A stretch of 15,704 nt of DNA from DATGYC01 sp035298385 (GTDB taxonomy: Bacteria > Bacillota > Sulfobacillia > Symbiobacteriales > Symbiobacteriaceae): assembly GCA_035298385.1 (NCBI GenBank), contig DATGYC010000037.1, forward strand, positions 1 through 15,704. Reading direction: 5' to 3'. How positions within the stretch are numbered: the first letter of the stretch is position 1; each line of letters starts with the position of its first letter. This document shows, in pieces, positions 1 to 6,204 of this stretch. Made by a program: the position numbers and the translations under genes. The notes under the pieces were generated by a model, which did no database searches, was not told the DNA's origin, and saw only the letters and a program-made list of their open reading frames with translations.

Positions 1-10
1 GCCACCAAGA

Positions 11-61
11 AGCAGAGAGAGAGCCGGGCGCCCTGGTGGGCGTAACCCGGCTCTCTCTGCT
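11..61 (-). terminator. Hairpin after the GGDEF/HD-GYP gene
   Basis: A long inverted repeat has arms at 11-28 and 46-61 that pair through a GA-rich/CT-rich stem closed by CCGGG/CCCGG. There is a two-base slip because one arm has one more AG unit. It sits right at the stop codon of the minus-strand gene ending at 60. The bases after it on the minus strand are only weakly U-rich (TCTTGG), so it is a probable but not classical intrinsic terminator. The loop contains one copy of GGGCGCCC. Confidence 0.5.
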
Positions 62-2138
62 ATTCCGCCATCCGTCCCTGCCGTCGCTGCAGGGCCAGGA
101 GCGCATCGACCACGTCCCGATCGAACTGAGTCCCCGCACAGTGGAGCATCTCCGCTGCCGCAGCGACCGCCCCCTTCCGGGTCTGGTACGCCCGTACATA
201 GGTCATCGCATCGAAGGAGTCCGCTACCGCCACGATCCGGGCAACCAGGGGGATCTCGGCGCCGCCAAGCCCATCCGGGTAGCCCCGCCCATCTGCCCGC
301 TCATGGTGCCACCGGACGATCGGGACCGCTGCCGAGAGCAGTGGAATCGGCGCCAGGAGGTCGGCGCCCCAGGTCGGGTGCTGCTTAACGATCTGCCACT
401 CCTCCGTACTCAGCTTGGTTGGCTTCTGGAGGATGGCACGGTCGATCTCCAGCTTGCCGATGTCGTGGAGCAGGGCGCCCCACTCCACCGTCCGGACCTC
501 CCCCTCAGGCAGGCCCATCTCATTCGCCAGCGCGGCCGCCATCCGGGCGACCCGGACGGAATGGGCGTAGGTGTACTCATCCTTCGCCCGCAGGAGGGCT
601 GAGAGTGTGTTGAGCGTCGGCAAGGTGTGCCGTTCCCGATGCGTGACGTTGCAGTTGAGCGCTCGGAGCGTCGAATGGTAGACCCGCACGCAGTTCCGGC
701 CCCTCGCCTTCGCCTCGTAGAGCGCCAAGTCGGCCATCCCGGTCAGGCCGTCCTTCTCGCGCGAGTGAATCGGGAAGCAGGCGACCCCCATCGAGATCGT
801 CAGGGTGAAGTTCTCCAGCCCCAAGGCTGTGGCCACGTGCGTGGCGATCGCCGTCCGGAGCCGCTCCGCCATCGCATGCGCCTGATGCTCGCCCATCCCC
901 GGCAGCAGGGCGACAAACTCCTCGCCGCCGTACCGGCAGACCAAGCCCGCGCTCCCCACCCCGCTCTCCAGGACGGATGCGACGGTTCGGAGCGCCCGAT
1001 CACCCAATTGGTGACCGAAGGTATCGTTAAACTGCTTGAAGTGGTCCACGTCAGCCAGGATCAGGCCGAAGGGCGTCCCGACCCGGAACTGCTCAGCCAG
1101 CATGTCCTGGAACCGGCGATGATTCCCGACCCCGGTCAGTTCATCGGTCATCGCCTGCAGACGGAGGCGGTCATGCAGGAGAAGCTGTTGGACTGGCAGA
1201 CCGATCTGCTGGGCCACCCCCTGGCAGAGGCTGAGAAACGGCGACGAGCCATGTAGCTTCCCACAGAGATCACCCACCAGCACGAGTAGACCGAGGAAGG
1301 CGCCCTGATGATCGATTCGGACCCCGAGGAGCCCTGTCTGCTCGCCGGTCGCATCGATCAGGGTCTGAGCGATCGGGTCCCCGTGCACATCGGTGAGCTG
1401 GACGTAGCCCTCGGCGACCGCTCGGTAGAGGATCGACTCGTCGGGGGCGGCCCGCAGTGAGCGCAGGAGAGCGCCAGACAGGTGGGAAGAGGCGCGACCG
1501 ACCAGATCCTCGCCGTCGGTCAGGAGGATCGTCGCCTCGACATCCAGCCGCTCTCGGATCAGGCGGCAGGCCCGATCGAGCAGTTCGGGCAGGGAACGCA
1601 TTCCGCCGAGCAGGTTGGCGAGTTCCAGGAGCAGGGAGGCCTCGGTGCCGCTTGCCGAGTGGGCGGCCGGGCGGACTGCCTGCAGCCCCAGACCGACCTG
1701 ATCAGCCACGGCATGCAACAGGTGGCAGTCGCTGTCACTGAGCGCCTCCGCGGTCGGAAGGCCCGCGATCAGCATGCCGTAGCTGCCCTCGTGGGGGATC
1801 GGGGCGATACAGAGGGCGCCCACCCCCTCCCAGCGCATCGCCTGCACAAGTCCACCAGTCGCTGAGTCGACTGGCAAGGTGCGCGGCGCGGCCGGCTCGC
1901 CCCACTGTTCCAGCAGGGCGGCAGCCGAGAGGGAGCCGCCCGGTGGCACGGGCAAGGGGGGCTGCATGATCAGGGCTCCACAGGGTTCGGGCAACAAGAA
2001 CAGGCACTTCAAGCACGTCTCTGCCTCCAGCAGGTGCTGCACCCGCTCCAAGAGGCAGGTAACCGAAGCGGATTGCCGCAGTTCATGGCCAAGGCGAACC
2101 AGGAGGGCGGCGTCCAGACCAAGACCGATCGGTGTCAT
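60..2138 (-). CDS. GAF-GAF-GGDEF-HD-GYP cyclic-di-GMP turnover protein
   Basis: This 692-residue cytoplasmic signalling protein combines a diguanylate cyclase domain with an HD-GYP phosphodiesterase domain. Residues about 10-155 and 165-320 look like two GAF-type sensor domains. The GGDEF domain covers about 325-490 and its active loop GGEEF is at 404-408. The RxxD product-inhibition site expected just before it reads GSAG, so it is missing. The HD-GYP domain has HDIGK starting at H558, a WHHE motif, and GYP at 619-621, so both enzymatic halves look intact. The N-terminal region carries Cys28, Cys42, Cys45 and Cys53, including a C-x-x-C pair. There is no membrane segment or signal peptide. 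The ATG at 2138 is preceded by GGGGAG about eight bases upstream. Its activity balance (synthesis or breakdown of c-di-GMP) cannot be read from sequence. A link to motility through nearby motAB is plausible but inferred. Confidence 0.93.
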   Translation of the reverse strand: MTPIGLGLDAALLVRLGHELRQSASVTCLLERVQHLLEAETCLKCLFLLPEPCGALIMQPPLPVPPGGSLSAAALLEQWGEPAAPRTLPVDSATGGLVQAMRWEGVGALCIAPIPHEGSYGMLIAGLPTAEALSDSDCHLLHAVADQVGLGLQAVRPAAHSASGTEASLLLELANLLGGMRSLPELLDRACRLIRERLDVEATILLTDGEDLVGRASSHLSGALLRSLRAAPDESILYRAVAEGYVQLTDVHGDPIAQTLIDATGEQTGLLGVRIDHQGAFLGLLVLVGDLCGKLHGSSPFLSLCQGVAQQIGLPVQQLLLHDRLRLQAMTDELTGVGNHRRFQDMLAEQFRVGTPFGLILADVDHFKQFNDTFGHQLGDRALRTVASVLESGVGSAGLVCRYGGEEFVALLPGMGEHQAHAMAERLRTAIATHVATALGLENFTLTISMGVACFPIHSREKDGLTGMADLALYEAKARGRNCVRVYHSTLRALNCNVTHRERHTLPTLNTLSALLRAKDEYTYAHSVRVARMAAALANEMGLPEGEVRTVEWGALLHDIGKLEIDRAILQKPTKLSTEEWQIVKQHPTWGADLLAPIPLLSAAVPIVRWHHERADGRGYPDGLGGAEIPLVARIVAVADSFDAMTYVRAYQTRKGAVAAAAEMLHCAGTQFDRDVVDALLALQRRQGRMAE

Positions 2139-2177
2139 CTGGAGATCTCCCCACTTCCCTTTTATCTACCAGTTTAG

Positions 2178-2206
2178 ATTATACAGATTATCTACAAAAA
2201 ATACCA
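2178..2206 (-). promoter_or_regulatory. Candidate promoter of the GGDEF/HD-GYP gene
   Basis: On the minus strand a perfect TATAAT (plus 2178-2183) lies 17 bases from TGGTAT (plus 2201-2206), about 40 bases before the ATG at 2138. The whole region 2160-2220 is AT-rich, unlike the rest of the window, and has an A/T tract between the two boxes. The -10 is convincing, the -35 is poor. A 10-bp palindrome, GGAGATCTCC (2141-2150), overlaps the ribosome-binding site. Confidence 0.55.
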
Positions 2207-2237
2207 GTATTTCCATTCACTTCGTCTCCGAAAACAG

Positions 2238-2266
2238 AGAGGCGGCCCCCTCGGGGGACCGCCTCT
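2238..2266 (-). terminator. Hairpin in the divergent intergenic region
   Basis: AGAGGCGG (2238-2245) pairs with CCGCCTCT (2259-2266), extended by a C5/G5 run with one bulged base. On the minus strand it is followed by CTGTTTTCGG, a short U-run. On the plus strand there is no U-run. It therefore best fits a terminator for leftward transcription arriving from the gene at 2654-3271, though it could also be a leader structure of the plus-strand gene at 2308. Confidence 0.4.
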
Positions 2267-2307
2267 AACGCGCCACCATATGGTAAAGCAAAGGGGGGGA
2301 TCGGACC

Positions 2308-2691
2308 ATGGCTGAACTCGCCTGGCGTCACTCCTGGCTCTGGGCCCTGCTCCTCTTCGGCCTCTACGGTCTGCTCAGTCCGGACTGGTGGTCCACCGTA
2401 ATCGGCCTGGGTCTCTTAGGCACGTGGGCTCTGGAGGGGCGGGCGATCCGGCGGGCGGCGGCCAGTCAAACGGGTGCGCTGCCGTCCGGTCGGGGCGCCC
2501 AGACCGCCCTGGCGGGCGTCCTCATGATCCTAGGTGGTCTGCTCCACCTAGCGCAGGTTGGACCGCTGCAGCAGCCGACGACCCCGGAGGGCGTTCAGAC
2601 CCTGGCTAGACTCTTCCTAGCGGTGAGCCAACTGCTCTGGACGATCGGTGAGGTCAGGCGGTTTCGCCGCGAGGTCGAGCAGGCCGGATGA
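2308..2691 (+). CDS. Small integral membrane protein, unrecognised
   Basis: This 127-residue protein is not one I can assign to a family. It begins with a hydrophobic stretch (about residues 9-42, probably two closely spaced membrane segments rich in Trp and Leu). A basic loop with RAIRR and a Gly/Ser-rich piece follows. A third segment lies at about 68-86 (ALAGVLMILGGLLHLAQVG) and a fourth possible amphipathic or membrane helix at about 97-114. It ends in a charged tail. The start is supported by an AAGGGGGG ribosome site eight to nine bases before ATG. Its last 38 bases overlap the end of the convergent gene 2654-3271. Neither gene has an obvious terminator at the junction. Confidence 0.7.
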   Translation: MAELAWRHSWLWALLLFGLYGLLSPDWWSTVIGLGLLGTWALEGRAIRRAAASQTGALPSGRGAQTALAGVLMILGGLLHLAQVGPLQQPTTPEGVQTLARLFLAVSQLLWTIGEVRRFRREVEQAG

Positions 2692-3271
2692 CGAGTTCGG
2701 CGCCCTCCACGCTGACTTCGACCGGCTGCGACGCGAGCAGGTCGGCCAGAGCGGCACGGCGGGAGTCCGCCTCCTCGGGCTCGACCACGAAGGAGACGGC
2801 CTCCTCATCCAGGCTACCATCGGTCCGAGTGGCGTAGGGGCGGGCACTCCGGGCCAGCAGCCGCTCCGCCTGGACCACAAGCTGGTCCTTAATGACAGGG
2901 CGCCGGACCGGCACGACCGGCCAGATCAGTTCGGAGAGGAAGCGGGCGCCGACGTAGAGCGCCACAAGCCGGGCGACCAGGGCACGGATCCCACTACTCG
3001 ACCCGCCCAGCAGGGGGACGAGGAGCAACCAGCCGAGTAGCAGGCCGCTCAGGGCGGTCAGCGCCTGTTGAAGCAGGGCAGGGCGCCCCTTCAGAAGCGG
3101 CAGTCGGCCGGTCAGTGCATGACCCATGGCATAGACCCCGGCCGTCGCGAGCGAAAGAATGAAGCCGATAGCACCAAAGACGAATCCTTGACCCGTCAGC
3201 ACGTAGGCGAAGAGGCCAACGAAGAGAGCGATTCCGGTCTCACGAACCAGGAGCTGGATGATTCCTACCAT
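2654..3271 (-). CDS. Membrane protein with C-terminal soluble domain, unrecognised
   Basis: I do not recognise this 205-residue protein. The N-terminal half has about four hydrophobic segments (roughly residues 11-27, 29-50, 70-88 and 95-117). The second half, about 122-205, is charged and likely cytoplasmic, with an acidic patch (DEEAVSFVVEPEEAD) and a beta-like end. The reading frame extends upstream to a TTG at 3292. The ATG at 3271 is chosen because GGGAGGTAA lies six to seven bases before it. The 3' end overlaps the plus-strand gene 2308-2691 by 38 bp. The promoter is not obvious: the region just upstream contains the motAB terminator, so it may depend on read-through from motAB. Confidence 0.72.
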   Translation of the reverse strand: MVGIIQLLVRETGIALFVGLFAYVLTGQGFVFGAIGFILSLATAGVYAMGHALTGRLPLLKGRPALLQQALTALSGLLLGWLLLVPLLGGSSSGIRALVARLVALYVGARFLSELIWPVVPVRRPVIKDQLVVQAERLLARSARPYATRTDGSLDEEAVSFVVEPEEADSRRAALADLLASQPVEVSVEGAELVIRPARPRGETA

Positions 3272-3290
3272 ATGGGTTACCTCCCACGGC

Positions 3291-3323
3291 AAAAGAGGAC
3301 TCCGCTACTGTGCGGAGTCCTCT
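3291..3323 (-). terminator. Rho-independent terminator of motAB
   Basis: A perfect 12-bp stem pairs 3294-3305 with 3312-3323, with loop TACTGT. On the minus strand it is followed immediately by TTTTGCC. It lies 15 bases after the motB stop, between motB and the next leftward gene, and should end the motA-motB transcript. Confidence 0.85.
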
Positions 3324-3337
3324 CTATTCTAGCACGA

Positions 3338-4135
3338 TTACGGGTTCTTGACGTCGATCGGGGCGCCCCGATCGATCACCGGCTTGTTCCGCAGCACGAC
3401 GATGTCGACCCGGCGATTCTTCGCCTTTCCGTCCGCTGTGCCGTTCGAATAGAGCGGACGAGTCTCACCGTAACCGACCACGATCATCCGCTCGGCGCCG
3501 ATCCCCTTCATCTCCAGGTAGTCCCGCACTTCGTTAGCACGACCGACCGAGAGGTACCAGTTGGACGGGAACTCCACCGTGTTGATCGGGTCTGAGTCGG
3601 TGAAGCCCTCGACCGAGAGATCATTCGGAAGTCCGCCCAACTTGGCGGTGATCGCATCCAGCAGCGGCAGGAACTCCGGCTTTAGGTTCGCCTTGCCGGA
3701 GTCGAAGGCGGCGCTGCCCACTAGCGAAAGAGTGAGGCCACGATCGCTCAGGTAGACCGTGAAGCGTCCGTCCTTGGCGAAGTCGACGGCGAGCTGCTCG
3801 CCGACCTCCTTCAGCTCATCCTTCGGCCCTTCGCCCCCACCGGACTTGGGCGTATCACCTGAAGCGGGCGGGACCACCGGCGGGATCACCTGGGGCATGG
3901 GGGCTGAGACGCCGTCGCTCTGGCCCGGGATCGGGACGATCTGGTTGCCGCCGCCACTCTGCATGTTGAAGCCAATCCGGAGGGCTGCGGCTAGACCAGC
4001 CATCTTCTTCTTGTCCATCTCCGACATGCCATAGAGGATGATGAAGAAGACCATCAGGAGCGTGACCATATCGGCGTAGGTGACTAGCCAGCGTTCCTGG
4101 CCGCCGCCACCGTGGCCGCCGCCGCCGCTACTCAT
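3338..4135 (-). CDS. motB: Flagellar stator protein MotB
   Basis: MotB is the peptidoglycan-anchored half of the flagellar stator, forming an ion channel with MotA in the cytoplasmic membrane. The 265-residue protein has one membrane segment, about 16-38, beginning WLVTYADM. Asp22 matches the conserved ion-binding aspartate of the family. A long Gly/Pro-rich periplasmic linker runs from about 55 to 110. The OmpA-like peptidoglycan-binding domain covers about 125-255 with the expected NW-LS--RA--V and NRRVDI motifs. The N-terminus is unusual: instead of the Lys-rich start common in MotB it is Gly/His-rich (GGGGHGGGG). The ATG overlaps the motA stop as ATGA, so translation is probably coupled. 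Whether it uses protons or sodium cannot be decided with confidence. Confidence 0.96.
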   Translation of the reverse strand: MSSGGGGHGGGGQERWLVTYADMVTLLMVFFIILYGMSEMDKKKMAGLAAALRIGFNMQSGGGNQIVPIPGQSDGVSAPMPQVIPPVVPPASGDTPKSGGGEGPKDELKEVGEQLAVDFAKDGRFTVYLSDRGLTLSLVGSAAFDSGKANLKPEFLPLLDAITAKLGGLPNDLSVEGFTDSDPINTVEFPSNWYLSVGRANEVRDYLEMKGIGAERMIVVGYGETRPLYSNGTADGKAKNRRVDIVVLRNKPVIDRGAPIDVKNP

Positions 4136-4917
4136 CGATCGTCGCCTCCCCGTGCTGCACGCTTAGCCGGGGAAGCCTCCGAGATGTACGCCTCGAGCTT
4201 TTCGCGCAGGGAGCGGGGCGCCTCGCCGGTCTGCAGGCCGGTGACGCCAGCGACGCACATCTTGCCGAGGAGCGTCTCGTAGGCGATATTCTCCTTCACC
4301 TTCTTGCCGAGCGGGAGCCAGACCAGGTTGGCCGTCAGAATGCCGTAGAAGGTGGCCAAGAAGGCGAGGGCGATCGAGTGGGCCAACTGCTCCGGGTTGG
4401 AGAGGTTGGAGAGCACGTTGACCATGCCCATAACTGTACCAATGATGCCGATCGTCGGGGCGTAGCCGCCGGCGGAGTCCAGGAAGGAGGCGGCGGAGAG
4501 CTTGCGATGCTCGTCCAGCTCGACCTGGGTCTCCATGGTCGCCTTTACGACCTCCGGATCCGTGCCGTCAACGATCATCTGGACACCGCGAATCAGGAGC
4601 GGGTTACCCAGGGAAGCGACGTCGTCCTGCAGGGCGAGGAGACCCTCACGGCGGGCCCGTTCGGCCATCTGGACGAGGCGATCGATCAGTTCGTACGGGT
4701 CCTGCTCTGTGCGCATGAAGGCCGAGCCAAGCGCCTTGGGCACCGCCCGCAGATCCTTGCTGCGGGTGCCGACAATGGAGGCGCCCAGGGTGCCGAAGAA
4801 GATCAAGACAAAGGCTGGCGCCTGAATCAGGCTCGAGACCTTGCCGCCTTCCATGAAGACGGAGGCCAGGATGGCACCAAAGCCGAGTAATAAGCCAACG
4901 AGTGTGGTGAGATCCAC
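4132..4917 (-). CDS. motA: Flagellar stator protein MotA
   Basis: MotA surrounds MotB in the stator and pushes on rotor protein FliG. This 261-residue version has the usual pattern of two N-terminal membrane helices, a cytoplasmic domain and two further helices. The two family prolines are visible in YAPTIGIIGTV and NLVWLPLGKK. In the rotor-facing segment RREGLLALQ, Arg89 is kept but the position equal to E. coli Glu98 is Gln97. The frame opens at a GTG at 4944. I prefer the GTG at 4917, because proteins of the family begin (M)DLTTL-G and AGAAAGGATGG lies about nine bases upstream; no ribosome site precedes 4944. It overlaps motB by 4 bp. No other flagellar gene is present in the window. Confidence 0.96.
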   Translation of the reverse strand: MDLTTLVGLLLGFGAILASVFMEGGKVSSLIQAPAFVLIFFGTLGASIVGTRSKDLRAVPKALGSAFMRTEQDPYELIDRLVQMAERARREGLLALQDDVASLGNPLLIRGVQMIVDGTDPEVVKATMETQVELDEHRKLSAASFLDSAGGYAPTIGIIGTVMGMVNVLSNLSNPEQLAHSIALAFLATFYGILTANLVWLPLGKKVKENIAYETLLGKMCVAGVTGLQTGEAPRSLREKLEAYISEASPAKRAARGGDDR

Positions 4918-4991
4918 CGTTCGTTCCCATCCTTTCTTGATCACGAGCTCTATTGCTTTAAGTTAAACGGACACGGAAGCCTCTCCTCTAT

Positions 4992-5018
4992 CTATCGGAG
5001 TCCGGGCGCCCCCCGTTA
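4992..5018 (-). promoter_or_regulatory. Sigma-28 (sigma-D)-type flagellar promoter of motAB
   Basis: On the minus strand TAAC (plus 5015-5018) is followed after exactly 15 bases by TCCGATAG (plus 4992-4999). The known consensus for flagellar sigma factors is TAAA-N15-GCCGATAA/T, so this matches 3 of 4 and 6 of 8 bases at the right spacing. It lies about 75 bases before the motA start. One copy of GGGCGCCC sits in the spacer. Confidence 0.6.
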
Positions 5019-5050
5019 AGGTCTTTCGGCGGTCGAAAAATTGTTTCGGC

Positions 5051-5079
5051 CCCAGTAATATCGTTCGCTCGTTACTGGG
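5051..5079 (-). terminator. Hairpin at the stop codon of the nitrilase gene
   Basis: CCCAGTAA (5051-5058) pairs with TTACTGGG (5072-5079), so the stem contains the TAA stop codon. On the minus strand a T5 run occurs, but about a dozen bases after the stem. It may be a weak terminator between the nitrilase gene and motA. Confidence 0.35.
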
Positions 5080-5908
5080 ATCTCGCGACGTAGGCCTCCG
5101 GGCGCCGCTCCTTACGCGGGGTGACCGAACCGGACTGGCGAATTCGCTGTAGCAGGCCCAGGTCGACTTCGCCGACCAGGCAGGCGTCCTCGTTCCATTC
5201 GCCCTGGACCATGATCCCGTCTGGCGGGAAGGGGATGTCACAGGGGGTGATGATCGCTGAGCGGCCGTACCACTGCTCGAAGTAGCGGAGGCCGGGCAGG
5301 GCGCCCGTCACGCCCGAATGGATGACGTAGAGTTGGTTCTCCACCGCCCGTGCATGCGCGCAGTAGCGGACCCGCCAGAACCCCTGCCGGTCATCCGTGG
5401 CAGAGGGGACGAGCAGGATGTCGGCCCCAGCGTCAGCGACGGCCTGGCTGGCGCCCGGGAACTCGACGTCAAAGCAGATATTGACGGCCAGCCGACCGAC
5501 CGGAGAGTCGACCACCAGGAGATCGTTCCCGCGCTCGAGCGCCCAGGGGTCGACCTCACAGGGAGTCATGTGGACCTTGTCCTGATGGAAGAGGCGGCCG
5601 TCTGGAAAGAAGAGGTGCGCTCGATTGCGCAGCCCGGTCCCAACCCGAGTCAGGTGAGTCCCGCCCAGGATCACCATCTGATGCACCTTGGCGAGGTCGG
5701 TCATCAGGGTCAGGACCTCGGGGGTCCACCGCTCCCAGTCCGAGTCAATGCCGGCGAGCGGTGCGGTCAGGTACTCCGGGAAGACGAGCAGTTGAACGCC
5801 ACAGTCGGCGGCGTAAAGGGCGTGATTCCTCACCTGGGCGGCGAACTGGTCAAAGGTGGAGACCGGGCGGTGTTGGAACTGTACGGCGCCAAGGCGAACA
5901 CGACTCAA
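5072..5908 (-). CDS. Carbon-nitrogen hydrolase (nitrilase superfamily)
   Basis: Enzymes of this superfamily split amide or nitrile C-N bonds with a Glu-Lys-Cys triad. Counting from the TTG start at 5908, the triad is Glu45 (VFPEY), Lys111 (HQDKVHM) and Cys145 (NICFDVEFP), with a second Glu at 118 as is usual. The protein is 278 residues, close to the standard length, without a signal peptide, so it is cytoplasmic. The substrate cannot be told from sequence. The open frame continues to a GTG at 5956, giving 16 more residues. I prefer TTG at 5908 because family members begin near this LSRVRLGAVQF segment and GGGAGTGAGAGG lies just upstream, but this is not certain. The longer version would place its start right beside the repeat block at 5961. 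It is followed by motA but separated by the motA promoter. Confidence 0.9.
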   Translation of the reverse strand: MSRVRLGAVQFQHRPVSTFDQFAAQVRNHALYAADCGVQLLVFPEYLTAPLAGIDSDWERWTPEVLTLMTDLAKVHQMVILGGTHLTRVGTGLRNRAHLFFPDGRLFHQDKVHMTPCEVDPWALERGNDLLVVDSPVGRLAVNICFDVEFPGASQAVADAGADILLVPSATDDRQGFWRVRYCAHARAVENQLYVIHSGVTGALPGLRYFEQWYGRSAIITPCDIPFPPDGIMVQGEWNEDACLVGEVDLGLLQRIRQSGSVTPRKERRPEAYVARSQ

Positions 5909-5960
5909 CGGCCTCTCACTCCCGCTAACATTCCGTCTACTCGCCCATGGTAGCACGATC

Positions 5961-6106
5961 GGGGGGCGACCTCCAAGGACTAAGCGATTTTAGCTCCGCA
6001 GGAGGTCGCCACCCGAAGGGGGGCGATCTCCAAGGACAAAGCGAGTTTAGCTCCGCAGGAGATCGCCCCCCGAAGGGGGCGACCTCCAAGGACTTGGACT
6101 CCTTGG
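5961..6106. repeat. Tandem 57-bp hairpin repeat units
   Basis: Two tandem units start at 5961 and 6018 (period 57 bp), and a third partial copy starts at 6075. Each full unit has 14-base arms (5961-5974 with 6001-6014; 6018-6031 with 6058-6071) around a 26-base loop that is nearly the same in both. Units are joined by GAA. Unit 2 pairs perfectly; unit 1 has one mismatch. The two units differ at arm position 10 (C at 5970, T at 6027), and the partner base differs to match (G at 6005, A at 6062). The third copy matches unit 1 for 20 bases (6075-6094), then diverges into a small hairpin, 6086-6092 with 6100-6106. It lies between divergent genes. It looks like a dispersed REP-like or MITE-like element, but I cannot name it. 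Confidence 0.85.
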
Positions 6107-6130
6107 TGCACGAATGGGACGAGAGTCCTA

Positions 6131-6160
6131 TTTTTATCATAGTGTTAAAATTTTATGATA
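6131..6160 (+). promoter_or_regulatory. AT-rich leader with inverted repeat, candidate promoter of the carboxypeptidase
   Basis: The region between the repeat block and the M14 gene is AT-rich. TATCATA (6135-6141) and TATGATA (6154-6160) form an inverted repeat with a 12-base spacer. TATGAT at 6154-6159 could be a -10 box, about 45 bases before the start codon, but no good -35 is present. The repeat could be an operator. A second small inverted repeat, TGCCGC/GCGGTA, is at 6165-6180. Confidence 0.3.
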
Positions 6161-6204
6161 GCAATGCCGCATAAGCGGTACTATTCGTGAACGGGGTGAA
6201 GTGC

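Noticed and set aside
11..61. Possible transposon terminal repeat or attachment site
   Set aside because: The inverted repeat sits exactly at a stop codon and fits a terminator; no transposase or target duplication is visible.
5961..6071. CRISPR-like array
   Set aside because: The near-identical part includes the would-be spacers, there are only two full units, and each unit is a self-contained hairpin. No cas genes are nearby.
5947..6174. Small protein of 75 residues encoded by the repeat block
   Set aside because: Open frames exist on both strands only because the repeat length is a multiple of three. There is no convincing ribosome site, and the stem covariation points to structure rather than coding.
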